From Candidatus Edwardsbacteria bacterium (GTDB taxonomy: Bacteria; Edwardsbacteria; AC1; EtOH8), in the NCBI GenBank assembly GCA_031082425.1, contig JAVHLB010000001.1, forward strand, positions 287,723 through 351,722: a stretch of 64,000 bases of DNA. The letters run 5' to 3'. The notes below the pieces were generated by a model that saw nothing but the letters and a program-made list of their open reading frames with translations, made no database searches and was not told the DNA's origin. The position numbers were made by a program, and so were the translations under genes. Below are positions 42,061 through 51,319 of the stretch, one piece after another; position 1 is the stretch's first letter; every line of letters starts with the position of its first letter.

Positions 42061-42801
42061 TTATTTCACCATCACCGAGGCGTCCGGGTCCAGCGGATTG
42101 GAGCGGATCACCAGCGAATATATGTAAGGATAGGCGCTCTTCAGGTGTTTTACATATTCCAGCCACTCGGCCAGCAGCAGAACGTAGGCCCGCTTGATGT
42201 CGCCGGAGAGGTGGGCCAGGTCGCTTTCCGGCAATTTATCAAAATTGCTTCGCAGCTTGAGTTCCTCGGTCAGGTGCGACACCGCCCACAGCAGTTCGGT
42301 GAAGCTCTGGTGCTCCAGCAGATTCTGGTTCTCCAGCAGGCTTAAAAGAAACGACCGCTTAGCCGACAGAAATTCGTTCAATATCGCCAGATCGCCCGAA
42401 CGGGGGTCTATGGCATGATTTTGCGACATAAGTTTCTGTCGGCCCTGCTTGAAATTATTTTCGTTCCAGCCGGACCCGATCTTCAGCAGAGACCTCAACT
42501 CGGGGGCATTCCGGTCGAACTTCGTCAAATGGACCATCAGTTCGGTGCCTGCCTCGCTGAAGAAGGCCCCGATCACCATGTTCATCTTGTTGAGCAGGGC
42601 CTTTTTCTCCCGGCGGGCCATCAGGTCGTTCAAGATAAGCGTCACCAGCAGCACCTGGACGGGCACGAAGGCCAGGTCCTGCAGCATGTAGAAGAAGGTG
42701 TCCTGCGGCTTGCGGAAGATGAGCACCTGGGCCAGGTAGAAGGAGAACGAGACGGCGGCCAGCAGCAAGGTCAGCCACAGGTACCACTTGGAAAACTTCA
42801 T
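42061..42801 (-). CDS. Membrane protein of unknown function
   Basis: This 246-residue protein has two N-terminal membrane helices (about 7-28 and 38-58). A soluble mostly helical region follows, with MARREKKALLNKMNMVIGAFFSEAGTEL directly after the second helix and several coiled-coil-like stretches. It ends RSNPLDPDASVMVK. I do not recognise a family. AGGCGGT precedes ATG 42801. It lies between gpmA and xthA with short gaps and may be in the same transcript as gpmA. Confidence 0.65.
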   Translation of the reverse strand: MKFSKWYLWLTLLLAAVSFSFYLAQVLIFRKPQDTFFYMLQDLAFVPVQVLLVTLILNDLMARREKKALLNKMNMVIGAFFSEAGTELMVHLTKFDRNAPELRSLLKIGSGWNENNFKQGRQKLMSQNHAIDPRSGDLAILNEFLSAKRSFLLSLLENQNLLEHQSFTELLWAVSHLTEELKLRSNFDKLPESDLAHLSGDIKRAYVLLLAEWLEYVKHLKSAYPYIYSLVIRSNPLDPDASVMVK

Positions 42802-42859
42802 TTTTACCGCCTATAATATTTGAATTCAGGGTTCATCTGCCGGAGGATAGTTCCGGCCT

Positions 42860-43606
42860 TCATTGGGCCCGGCCCTGGTTCTTGACCGATTCCATGGCCT
42901 TTTTCACCGCCTGGGGGTCGCCCAGATAGAAGCTCTTGACCGGCTTCAGGCTTTCGTCCAGGTGGTATACCAGCGGAATGCCGGTGGGAATGTTCAGTTC
43001 GACTATGTCGTTTTCGGAAACATTGTCCAGATGTTTGACCAGGGCCCGCAGGCTGTTGCCGTGGGCCGCGATGATCACCCTCCTTCCCGCCCGGACCGCC
43101 GGCACGATGGTGCCGTGCCAGCAGGGCAGAAAGCGCTCGACGGTATCCTTGAGGCATTCGCCCAGCGGCAGTTCGTCCCGGGACAGTCCGGCATAGCGGG
43201 GGTCCTTCCCGGGATAACGTTGGTCGGCCATCTCCAGCGGCGGCGGCGGGACGTCATAGCTGCGGCGCCAGATCTTGACCTGTTCCTGGCCGTACTTGGC
43301 CGCGGTCTCGGCCTTGTTGAGGCCCTGCAGGGCGCCGTAGTGGCGCTCGTTGAGGCGCCAGGAATTGACCACCGGGATCCACATCAGGTCCAGCTCGTCC
43401 AGGGCGATCCACAGGGTGCGGACGGCCCGCTTGAGCACCGAGGTGTAGGCCAGGTCGAAGGAATAGCCCTCTTTTCTGAGGATCTGCCCGGCGGCCTGGG
43501 CCTCGGCGATGCCCTGGGGGGAAAGGTCGACGTCGGTCCAGCCGGTGAAACGGTTCTCCTTGTTCCAGGCGCTCTCGCCGTGGCGCAGCAGGACGATCTG
43601 GGGCAT
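42860..43606 (-). CDS. gpmA: 2,3-bisphosphoglycerate-dependent phosphoglycerate mutase
   Basis: AGAGG seven bases upstream selects ATG 43606, giving 248 residues typical for GpmA. The catalytic LRHGESAWN (His9) and the second AAHGNSLRALVKHL phosphate motif are present, together with the substrate loop ERHYGALQG. It interconverts 2- and 3-phosphoglycerate in glycolysis through a phosphohistidine. An in-frame extension of 20 residues upstream has no ribosome site. Confidence 0.95.
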   Translation of the reverse strand: MPQIVLLRHGESAWNKENRFTGWTDVDLSPQGIAEAQAAGQILRKEGYSFDLAYTSVLKRAVRTLWIALDELDLMWIPVVNSWRLNERHYGALQGLNKAETAAKYGQEQVKIWRRSYDVPPPPLEMADQRYPGKDPRYAGLSRDELPLGECLKDTVERFLPCWHGTIVPAVRAGRRVIIAAHGNSLRALVKHLDNVSENDIVELNIPTGIPLVYHLDESLKPVKSFYLGDPQAVKKAMESVKNQGRAQ

Positions 43607-43705
43607 ATATTTTATCCTCTTTCTTGCGGTTGGCACGGATACGGAAGTTATGTTTAAATATATCACTTAATCTGCCCGGCTTCAATACAAATTTATACAA
43701 ATGTA

Positions 43706-43756
43706 TTGACAAAACGGGTTCTTTGTTATATATTCATATCAAGATATATTGATATG
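43706..43756 (+). promoter_or_regulatory. arsR1 promoter and ArsR operator
   Basis: TTGACA (43706-43711), 17 bases, TATATT (43729-43734). Immediately after lies the inverted repeat CATATCAA (43735-43742), N6, TTGATATG (43749-43756), the classical form of an ArsR-family operator, covering the transcription start. A C-rich/G-rich hairpin-like repeat (43761-43795) lies in the leader. Confidence 0.85.
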
Positions 43757-43808
43757 ATAACCCCTCCCCTTACCCTCCCCGTTGCGGAGAGGGGAAATTA
43801 AGGAAGAT

Positions 43809-44138
43809 ATGAGACAGACCGTAAAAACCTTCAAGGCCCTGGGGGACCCCACCCGCCTGCGGATCGTCAAGCTGCTGGAGGGGGGCGAGCTGTGCGTCTG
43901 CCAGCTGATGGCGGCCCTGAAGATGGGGCAGTCGCGGATCTCCCGGCACCTGTCGATCCTCAAGGAGGCCGGGCTGATCGAGGACCGCCGCCAGGGCAAA
44001 TGGGTGCACTACCGGCTCAGTTCCGAAGCGGGGGCCAAAAAGCTGCTGCCGGCGCTCAAAACACTGGATGCCGATGCCACGGTTAAAAAGGACCGGACGT
44101 ATATTGTGGTCCTTTCGGTCTGTTCAACCGAACATTGA
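43809..44138 (+). CDS. arsR: ArsR-family arsenite-responsive repressor (arsR1)
   Basis: This 109-residue winged-helix protein starts at ATG 43809 behind AAGGAAG. It carries the As(III)-binding motif ELCVCQL (Cys29, Cys31) in the first recognition helix and SRISRHLSILKEAGLIEDRRQGKWVHYRL over the DNA-binding helix and wing. A further cysteine lies near the C-terminus (SVCSTEH). The operator CATATCAA-N6-TTGATATG overlaps its promoter, so it should repress acr3 and downstream genes until arsenite binds. acr3 follows after 22 bases. Confidence 0.93.
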   Translation: MRQTVKTFKALGDPTRLRIVKLLEGGELCVCQLMAALKMGQSRISRHLSILKEAGLIEDRRQGKWVHYRLSSEAGAKKLLPALKTLDADATVKKDRTYIVVLSVCSTEH

Positions 44139-44160
44139 TAAAATTAAAAAAGGACAGCAT

Positions 44161-45215
<1,055 letters not shown>

Positions 45216-45219
<4 letters not shown>

Positions 45220-45629
45220 AGATCATGGCAAATCATTTTAGCAATAAAGGCCTGCTGATAAAGGGGATGGTGCACCTTTCCGGAGCGGAGGCCCTGTCCG
45301 AAGCCAGGAACGGGGCGCTGTTCGTGGATCTGCGGACGCCGATCGAGACAGACTACAAGAAGTTCGATGTCCCGGAAGTGCTGTACCTGCCGGCTCCGGA
45401 GCTCAAAGAACGTTTGTCCGAACTACCCAAGGATTGCCCGCTGATCCTGGCCGATTCGGTGGGCCTGCGCAGCAAGGAGGCGGTCAAATTGCTGATGTCT
45501 AAAGGCTGGAAAAACGCGGCCAACCTCAACGGCGGGATCCTGGACTGGGAGCACGACGGCCTGCCGCTGAAGGTGGACGACAGCAAGAAACTGTCGGGCT
45601 CCTGCACCTGCCGGCTGCGGCGCAAATAA
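45216..45629 (+). CDS. Rhodanese-fold protein lacking the catalytic cysteine
   Basis: This 137-residue single rhodanese domain overlaps acr3 by four bases (ATGA). The active-site loop normally reads C-x-x-G-x-R; here it is DSVGLR with Asp80 in the cysteine position, so sulfur transfer through that residue is impossible. Two cysteines occur in the C-terminal tail (SCTCRLRR), perhaps as an arsenite or metal ligand. Cys74 lies just before the loop. Catalytically altered rhodanese domains occur as regulatory modules. Its coupling to acr3 suggests a chaperone or binding role in arsenic export, which is inference. Confidence 0.75.
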
Positions 45630-45685
45630 GCCTGTTAAGTTGGTTGAGACATAAGTCAATCAGATACATTTAAGAAAGGCTGGTC

Positions 45686-46510
45686 ATGGATGAATTAAAT
45701 GATAAAGAGAGGATTCGCACCGCTGTCCGGGAGACGTACGCCAAAGCAGCTGTTGCGAAAACTCCGGGATGCGGATGCACTGCTACCGGTTGTTGCGGGG
45801 CACCGGACGATTTTACTGCCGGGGACCTGTCGCAGGCTGTGGGCTATTCGATCCAGGAGATAAACACGGTTCCCGAAGGGGCAAACCTGGGCTTGGGTTG
45901 CGGCAATCCGCAAGCCATCGCCGCTTTAAAGCCGGGGGAAATTGTTCTCGATCTGGGCAGCGGTGGAGGGTTTGATGCCTTTCTGGCCGCCAGGCAGGTT
46001 GGCGACACGGGCCGGGTAATAGGCGTGGACATGACCCCGGAGATGATTTCAAAATCAAGGGCCAACGCCGATAAGGGCGGCTATAAAAATGTTGAATTCC
46101 GTCTGGGCGAAATTGAGAACCTGCCGGTGGCGGACGAAACCGCAGACGTAATAATTTCCAACTGCGTGATCAACCTGTCCCCCGACAAGCCGAGGGTTTT
46201 TGTGGAGGCCCACCGCGCATTGAAGAAAGGCGGCCGGCTGGCCGTTTCAGACATCGTGGCCTTTGCCGAAATTCCCGAAGAATACAAGCAGGATCTGGCT
46301 CTTTATGCCGGTTGCATCGCCGGAGCCTCGTCAATCTCTGAGGTAGAACAGATGCTGCGGACGGCGGGATTCTGTCAGGTTCGGATAGTTCCCAAAGAGG
46401 AAAGCCGGACGGTTATCCGCAGTTGGGCGCCCGGCAGCAAAATAACGGATTTTGTCATTTCCGCTTCAATCGAAGCCATCAAACCCGGCGGCAATCCCAA
46501 TGTCACATAG
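45686..46510 (+). CDS. arsM: Arsenite S-adenosylmethionine methyltransferase ArsM
   Basis: This 274-residue class-I methyltransferase has the SAM-binding motif LDLGSGGGFD (88-97). It has the three cysteines of the ArsM active site: Cys72 in GLGCGNP, Cys160 in SNCVINL and Cys210 in YAGCIAGA. An extra cysteine-rich N-terminus (Cys29, 31, 36, 37) may hold metal or arsenite. It converts As(III) to methylarsenite and onward to more volatile products. AAAGG lies upstream of ATG 45686. Its 3' end overlaps the CDF transporter by 11 bases. Confidence 0.93.
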   Translation: MDELNDKERIRTAVRETYAKAAVAKTPGCGCTATGCCGAPDDFTAGDLSQAVGYSIQEINTVPEGANLGLGCGNPQAIAALKPGEIVLDLGSGGGFDAFLAARQVGDTGRVIGVDMTPEMISKSRANADKGGYKNVEFRLGEIENLPVADETADVIISNCVINLSPDKPRVFVEAHRALKKGGRLAVSDIVAFAEIPEEYKQDLALYAGCIAGASSISEVEQMLRTAGFCQVRIVPKEESRTVIRSWAPGSKITDFVISASIEAIKPGGNPNVT

Positions 46511-47414
46511 CCACGATCACCGGGCTGACAGTCTGAAGGGGCTGACGTGGACCCTGGTCCTTACCGCTGTTCTGATGCTGGTGGAGTTCCTGGGCGGCTG
46601 GCTGTCGGGCTCGCTGGCCCTGGTCTCCGACGCCGGCCACATGCTGACCGACGTGCTGGCGCTGGGCCTGTCATTGCTGGCCATCCGCTTTGCCGCCACT
46701 CCGGCCAACGCCAAAAAGACCTATGGCTTCTACCGTTTGGAGATCCTGGCGGCCCTGCTGAACGGGGTGACCCTGATAGTCCTGTCGGGATACATCTTCT
46801 ACGAGGCCTGGCAGCGCTTCGGCTCGCCCACCGAGATCAAGAGCGGACTGATGATCATAGTCGCCCTGGCCGGGCTGGCCGTCAATGTGGCCGGGTTCTT
46901 CATCCTGCGGGCCTCCAGCAAAGAGAACCTCAATGTGCGGGGGGCCTTCCTGCACGTGGTGGGCGACCTGCTGTCTTCGGTGGCGGTGATCATCGGCGGG
47001 CTGATCATCCGCTTCACCGGCTGGCTGTTGATAGACCCGATACTGAGCATCCTGATAGGGCTGATGATCCTGAAAGGGGCTTACGGCCTGGTTAAAGAAT
47101 CGGTGGATGTCCTTTTGGAGGCGGCCCCGGCGGGGATCGAGAGCCGGAAAATTGAAAAGGTTCTGGCCGGGATCAAAGGGGTCAAAGCCCTGCACCATCT
47201 GCACATCTGGAGCCTGTCCTCGGGGATCCACGCCTTGAGCGCCCATGTGCAGATAGAGGACCAGATGACCAGCCAGAGTGATGCCCTTTTAAAAGAGATC
47301 CGGGAACTGCTGGAGCATAATTTCGGAATTCTGCACACCACCATTCAGTTCGAATGCACCGGGTGCGCGGAGATGATCTGCTCCCCGGTTAACTGCGGAA
47401 CGCATAAAGAGTAG
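46500..47414 (+). CDS. Cation-diffusion-facilitator (CzcD/ZitB-like) transporter
   Basis: This 304-residue protein has six membrane helices and metal-binding SHSHDH at the N-terminus, the HMLTD motif in helix 2 and H-V-V-G-D-L helix 5. The cytoplasmic C-terminal domain has LHHLHIWSLSSG. It exchanges Zn2+, Co2+ or Cd2+ for protons. The C-terminus adds a cysteine cluster (FECTGCAEMICSPVNCG) that is not usual for CzcD and may sense thiophilic metal. ATG 46500 overlaps arsM by 11 bases, so it is co-translated with it. Confidence 0.9.
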   Translation: MSHSHDHRADSLKGLTWTLVLTAVLMLVEFLGGWLSGSLALVSDAGHMLTDVLALGLSLLAIRFAATPANAKKTYGFYRLEILAALLNGVTLIVLSGYIFYEAWQRFGSPTEIKSGLMIIVALAGLAVNVAGFFILRASSKENLNVRGAFLHVVGDLLSSVAVIIGGLIIRFTGWLLIDPILSILIGLMILKGAYGLVKESVDVLLEAAPAGIESRKIEKVLAGIKGVKALHHLHIWSLSSGIHALSAHVQIEDQMTSQSDALLKEIRELLEHNFGILHTTIQFECTGCAEMICSPVNCGTHKE

Positions 47415-47438
47415 CTTAAGAAAATAACCGGCGCCCCC

Positions 47439-47481
47439 TTGACAAATATCATTAATTTGGCTATAATGCCAAATAGCCAAA
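47439..47481 (+). promoter_or_regulatory. arsR2 promoter and operator
   Basis: TTGACA (47439-47444), 17 bases, TATAAT (47462-47467). TTTGGCTAT (47456-47464) and ATAGCCAAA (47473-47481) form a perfect 9-bp inverted repeat with an 8-base spacer that covers the -10 element. This is a different operator from that of arsR1. Confidence 0.88.
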
Positions 47482-47495
47482 CATAAAGGATGATC

Positions 47496-47816
47496 ATGAC
47501 CCAAAAAGAGAAAGCCAAATACCAGGCCAGGGCCGCCATTATCAAGGCTCTGGCCCACCCCACTAGGTTATTTATGGTGGATAAGCTGTCGGTAAAATCG
47601 CATTGTGTTTGTGAACTTACCGCCATGGTGGGCGACGACATAACCACAGTGTCCAAACATCTGACTGTTCTAAAAAACGCCAACCTGGTGGCGGTGGAGA
47701 AAAAGGGCACCCAGGTATTCTACCATCTAAAGCTTCCCTGCATTATGGGCTTCTTAAGCTGCGCTGAAGAAACCATGAAAAACAGCCTTAAGGAACAGAA
47801 TAAATTATTCAATTAA
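47496..47816 (+). CDS. ArsR-family repressor of the second (redox) module (arsR2)
   Basis: This 106-residue winged-helix regulator starts at ATG 47496 behind AAAGGA. The sensor motif reads HCVCEL (Cys37, Cys39), and a second pair, LPCIMGFLSC (Cys82, Cys89), lies near the C-terminus. That arrangement suits regulators of permease/thioredoxin modules that sense arsenic, cadmium or redox state. The operator overlaps its own promoter (47456-47481), so it is autoregulated and probably controls the downstream ferredoxin-to-permease genes. It differs from arsR1 in recognition helix and operator. Confidence 0.88.
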   Translation: MTQKEKAKYQARAAIIKALAHPTRLFMVDKLSVKSHCVCELTAMVGDDITTVSKHLTVLKNANLVAVEKKGTQVFYHLKLPCIMGFLSCAEETMKNSLKEQNKLFN

Positions 47817-47833
47817 ATTTTGGGGAATAAAAC

Positions 47834-48076
47834 ATGTCAAAGAACTGGTACCCGATACTCAATTATGAATTGTGCACTGCCTGCGGCGCCTGCCTTAAAA
47901 AGTGCAGCCACGGCGTTTTTGCCGACAAAGGCGGAATGATGGTGGTGGTTCATCCCCAAGGATGTGTGGATGGCTGCCGCGGCTGCCAGAAGCGTTGTCC
48001 TTCCGGGGCCATCAGTTATTTTGGCGAAAATGATCCCAAGGTTAAGCCGTCGGGGTGCGGCTGTGATTGTAAATAA
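47834..48076 (+). CDS. Small two-[4Fe-4S] ferredoxin-like protein
   Basis: This 80-residue protein has two cluster motifs: Cys14-x2-Cys17-x2-Cys20-x3-Cys24 and Cys44-x3-Cys48-x2-Cys51-x3-Cys55-Pro. The second has a lengthened first gap. The C-terminus ends CGCDC (75-79), an additional soft-metal-binding tail. It could pass electrons to the thioredoxin/CcdA proteins downstream or act in arsenic reduction. The start follows GGGGAA. A 17-base gap separates it from arsR2, consistent with one operon. Confidence 0.82.
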   Translation: MSKNWYPILNYELCTACGACLKKCSHGVFADKGGMMVVVHPQGCVDGCRGCQKRCPSGAISYFGENDPKVKPSGCGCDCK

Positions 48077-48100
48077 AACCATAATACTAGGGGAAAATAA

Positions 48101-48331
48101 ATGAAGATCCAAATACTGGGTACCGGATGCCCCAAGTGCAAGACCCTGACCGCCAACGCCGAGAAGGCGGTCAAAGAGCTGGGCATAGAAGCGGAGATTG
48201 TCAAGGTCTCGGAACTGAAGGATATCATGGCCTTTGGGGTGATGATGACCCCGGCCCTGGCCATCGACGGCGTGGTCAGGTCCACCGGTCATCTGCTGTC
48301 ACCGGAGCAGATCAAAAAACTGATAACTTAA
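48101..48331 (+). CDS. Small thioredoxin-fold protein (redox-active disulfide protein 2 type)
   Basis: This 76-residue cytoplasmic protein has a CPKC motif (Cys10-x2-Cys13) just after the first strand and a cis-Pro at MMTPALAID. It is about 30 residues shorter than standard thioredoxins. Members of this group (often near permeases and ArsR regulators) carry out thiol-disulfide exchange with an unknown partner. It lies 24 bases after the ferredoxin gene, with AGGGGA before its start. Confidence 0.85.
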   Translation: MKIQILGTGCPKCKTLTANAEKAVKELGIEAEIVKVSELKDIMAFGVMMTPALAIDGVVRSTGHLLSPEQIKKLIT

Positions 48332-48366
48332 TGGGACGCGGATCCACAGGGATTCCCGCTGATCTA
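48330..48366. repeat. Remnant of the GGGACGCGGAT repeat inside the redox module
   Basis: TAATGGGACGCGGATCC and following bases match the arm seen near 34250 and 42009. It begins at the stop codon of the small thioredoxin gene and fills the 51-base gap to the next start. Confidence 0.5.
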
Positions 48367-48382
48367 AAAAATGGAGGATACA

Positions 48383-48859
48383 ATGAAAAAACCCCATAGA
48401 ATAGTTCTTGTCCTTACGGCACTTTTCTTTCTGACCAGCTTTGTATGGGCCATGGGGGCAAAACCGGCATCTTCGGCCAAAGATACCGTAACCGTAAAAA
48501 AACAGGCCAAGGCCGATCCGGTGGCTGTCAATATTCCGTCCGTCAAAATGGACAGCGCCAGGGTTAAAAATCCAAAACTTCCCAAACTGGTTGATCTTGG
48601 CGCAGATAAATGCATCCCCTGCAAAATGATGGCGCCCATCCTGGACAAATTGAAAAAAGATTTCGCCGGCAAGCTGGAGGTGGTGTTCATAGACGTCTGG
48701 CAGAACGCGGACGAAGGCAGCAAGTACAAGATCCGGGTGATACCCACCCAGATATTCTACAGCTCCGAGGGCAGGGAGCTTTTCCGGCATGAGGGGTTCT
48801 ATTCCCGGGAAGACATTTTGGCCAAGTGGAAGGAACTGGGTTTCGAGTTCAAACAATGA
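48383..48859 (+). CDS. Exported thioredoxin-like protein
   Basis: This 158-residue protein starts at ATG 48383 behind GGAGG, with a signal peptide (about 1-23). A 40-residue linker precedes a thioredoxin domain with CIPC (Cys77-x2-Cys80) and cis-Pro VIPTQI. The CIPC motif and periplasmic location make it the natural partner of the CcdA-like protein, whose start overlaps its stop by four bases. It may keep periplasmic sites or the permease reduced. Confidence 0.88.
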   Translation: MKKPHRIVLVLTALFFLTSFVWAMGAKPASSAKDTVTVKKQAKADPVAVNIPSVKMDSARVKNPKLPKLVDLGADKCIPCKMMAPILDKLKKDFAGKLEVVFIDVWQNADEGSKYKIRVIPTQIFYSSEGRELFRHEGFYSREDILAKWKELGFEFKQ

Positions 48860-49557
48860 TGGAAACTGTTTTCATAAAACTTACCCAGGCGGTGGAGGGA
48901 GCCCCGGCCATCGCCCTTTTGGCCTCCTTCCTGTGGGGCATCCTCAGCATCATTCTCAGCCCCTGTCACCTGGCTTCGATCCCCCTGATAGTGGGTTTCG
49001 TGGACGAGCAGGGCCGGATATCCACCAAACGGGCCTTCCTAATCTCCTTGTTGTTCGGGGTTGGAATCCTGGTCACCATCGGTGCCATCGGTGCCATCAC
49101 CGCGGCCCTGGGCCGGATGATGGGCGACATCGGCCGCTGGGGAAACTATTTTGTGGCCGTCATCTTCTTCCTGGTGGGACTGCACCTGATCGGCCTGATC
49201 CCCATGCCCTGGGCCGGGGCCAACGCCTCCGGCTATAAGCGCAAGGGCCTGCTGGCGGCCTTGGTCCTGGGCCTGATCTTCGGAATAGCTTTGGGGCCCT
49301 GCACTTTCGCCTACATGGCGCCGATGCTGGCGGTCACCTTCCGCACCGCCTCCACCAATCCCTTGTACGGGGCCGGGCTCTTGCTGGCTTATGGGGTCGG
49401 GCACTGTTCGGTGCTGGTGCTGGCCGGGACCTTCACCGAGCTAATCCAGCGGTACCTGAACTGGAGCGAGAAATCCAAAGGCACGGCCATTGTCAAGATC
49501 GTCTGCGGAATTTTGGTGATCCTGGGCGGGGTATACATGATATTTACGGCCAGATAA
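48856..49557 (+). CDS. CcdA/DsbD-like thiol-electron transporter
   Basis: This 233-residue membrane protein has six helices in two halves. The redox cysteines are in SPCHLASIP (Cys37) and GPCTFAYMAP (Cys149), the paired positions of CcdA/DsbD. It carries reducing equivalents from cytoplasmic thioredoxin to periplasmic thioredoxin-fold proteins. ATG 48856 overlaps the exported thioredoxin stop by four bases (ATGA), which strongly ties the two proteins together. No cytochrome c biogenesis gene is near, so its role here is with the arsenic/permease system. Confidence 0.88.
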   Translation: MMETVFIKLTQAVEGAPAIALLASFLWGILSIILSPCHLASIPLIVGFVDEQGRISTKRAFLISLLFGVGILVTIGAIGAITAALGRMMGDIGRWGNYFVAVIFFLVGLHLIGLIPMPWAGANASGYKRKGLLAALVLGLIFGIALGPCTFAYMAPMLAVTFRTASTNPLYGAGLLLAYGVGHCSVLVLAGTFTELIQRYLNWSEKSKGTAIVKIVCGILVILGGVYMIFTAR

Positions 49558-49575
49558 CAACAAGGAATATAGATC

Positions 49576-50874
49576 ATGGATTGGAAAAAAGAATATAAAT
49601 ATCTGTTATGGATGGTGGGAGGCTTTCTGGCCTTCTTCTATCTGCCGGTGGGCTGGCCCCGGTTCGATAATGCCATAGTCGAGGGGCTGCAGCTGACCAA
49701 ATGGTATGCCCGGGAGCACGTGCTGCTGTGCCTGATCCCGGCCTTCTATATTGCCGGGGCCATCTCGGTTTTCGTCAGCCAGGAATCGGTGCTGCGCTAC
49801 CTGGGGCACAAGGCCAACCAGGTGCTGGCCTACGCCGTAGCGTCGGTTTCCGGCACCATCCTGGCGGTCTGTTCCTGCACCGTACTCCCGCTGTTCGCCG
49901 GCATCTACAACACCGGGGCGGGCCTGGGTCCGGCCACGGCCTTTTTATATTCCGGTCCGGCCATCAACGTGTTGGCCATCATTTTAACGGCCAAGGTGCT
50001 GGGCCCGGAGATGGGCCTGGCCCGGGCGGTGGGGGCGGTGGTCTTCAGCGTGGTGATAGGACTGTTGATGCACTTCATCTTCCGCAAAGACGAGGCCAAG
50101 CGGGCCCAGGGCCTGGCCGAAATGCCGGTCCCGGAAGCCAAACGAGGGCTGTGGCAGAATGTAATCTATTTCGGACTGATGGTGGTCATCCTTATCTTCA
50201 GCAACTGGGGCCAGCCCCAGGGGGCCGGGCAATTCTGGCAGTTCATGTACTCGAACAAGTGGATATTGACGGGCATTTCGGCCATGGCCTTCGGCTGGGT
50301 GCTGGGGAAGTGGTTTGAGATCGCCTGGTGGAAGATAACCATCACCGGGGCGATGGTGGCGGCGCTGTCATTCATCTTCTCCCATGAGCCGCTGATCACC
50401 TTCGGCGCCGCGGTCATCGGGCTTTCGGTCATCACTGCTACCGACAAGGGCGAGGCCGGAACCTGGTTCCAGTCGGCCTGGGGCTATGCCAAGCAGATAT
50501 TTCCCCTGCTGTTGTTCGGAGTGCTGGCTTCGGGGTTCTTCCTGGGCCGGCCGGGTTACGAAGGCATCATTCCTTCGGCCTGGGTGGCCAAAATGGTGGG
50601 CGGGAATTCGCTGGGAGCCAACTTTTTTGCCTCCATTGTCGGCGCTTTTATGTATTTCGCCACCCTGACCGAGGTGCCGATCCTTCAGGGGCTTATTGGC
50701 TCGGGGATGGGGAAGGGTCCGGCGTTGGCCCTGCTGTTGGCCGGTCCGGCCTTGTCGCTGCCCAGCATGCTGGTGATCCGCACGGTGATAGGGACAAAGA
50801 AAGCGGCGGTGTATATCGTTTTGGTTGTGGTCATGGCCACGCTTACCGGGATGCTTTACGGCTGGCTGTTCTGA
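49576..50874 (+). CDS. COG0701 permease, ArsP-like
   Basis: This 432-residue protein has about ten membrane helices. The signature AVCSCTVLPLFAGIY holds a cysteine pair (C-S-C) in a helix as in ArsP and related COG0701 permeases. The second half repeats the fold with TLTEVPILQGLIG. ArsP exports trivalent organoarsenicals such as methylarsenite, the product of the arsM gene upstream. AAGGA precedes ATG 49576. Whether this member is ArsP or a relative for another substrate cannot be settled from sequence. Confidence 0.82.
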   Translation: MDWKKEYKYLLWMVGGFLAFFYLPVGWPRFDNAIVEGLQLTKWYAREHVLLCLIPAFYIAGAISVFVSQESVLRYLGHKANQVLAYAVASVSGTILAVCSCTVLPLFAGIYNTGAGLGPATAFLYSGPAINVLAIILTAKVLGPEMGLARAVGAVVFSVVIGLLMHFIFRKDEAKRAQGLAEMPVPEAKRGLWQNVIYFGLMVVILIFSNWGQPQGAGQFWQFMYSNKWILTGISAMAFGWVLGKWFEIAWWKITITGAMVAALSFIFSHEPLITFGAAVIGLSVITATDKGEAGTWFQSAWGYAKQIFPLLLFGVLASGFFLGRPGYEGIIPSAWVAKMVGGNSLGANFFASIVGAFMYFATLTEVPILQGLIGSGMGKGPALALLLAGPALSLPSMLVIRTVIGTKKAAVYIVLVVVMATLTGMLYGWLF

Positions 50875-50906
50875 GCCAACTATAACCTTAAGTGAAGGGT
50901 ATTATA

Positions 50907-51314
50907 ATGCCGCTTACCATTGAATGGCTGGGCGATCTGCGGAACGTGGCCAGCGATGACTCCGGCCACTCGGCCATTGTAGAGTCCCGCAGGGACAATA
51001 CTCCGGCCGGTTTCTCGGCCACCCAGCTGATTCTGATAGCCGCCGCCAGCTGCATGAGCAATCACCTGGTGGAGATCCTCCAAAAGAAACGGCTGTCGAT
51101 CAAGAAATTACGGGTTCTGGCCGATGGGATCAGGTCGGAGGAGCACCCCAGAAAGTTCACCTCCATTGCCCTTGCTTTTGAAGTTCAGGGAAATGTCGAA
51201 CAGAGAGTATTCGATGATATGGTGGCGATGGTCAAGGATAAATATTGCTCTGTTCTGAACAGCCTGGACCCGGCAATAACTGTAAAATTGGAGAGCCGGA
51301 TTTTAGCGGTATGA
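50907..51314 (+). CDS. OsmC/YhfA-family thiol protein
   Basis: This 135-residue OsmC-like protein starts at ATG 50907 behind GAAGGG. The two family cysteines lie in AAASCMSNHL and DKYCSVLN. OsmC-type proteins reduce organic hydroperoxides through these cysteines. In this locus it may detoxify peroxide produced by arsenic stress or act as a thiol reductase. It follows the permease by 32 bases. Confidence 0.85.
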   Translation: MPLTIEWLGDLRNVASDDSGHSAIVESRRDNTPAGFSATQLILIAAASCMSNHLVEILQKKRLSIKKLRVLADGIRSEEHPRKFTSIALAFEVQGNVEQRVFDDMVAMVKDKYCSVLNSLDPAITVKLESRILAV

Positions 51315-51319
51315 CGGGA

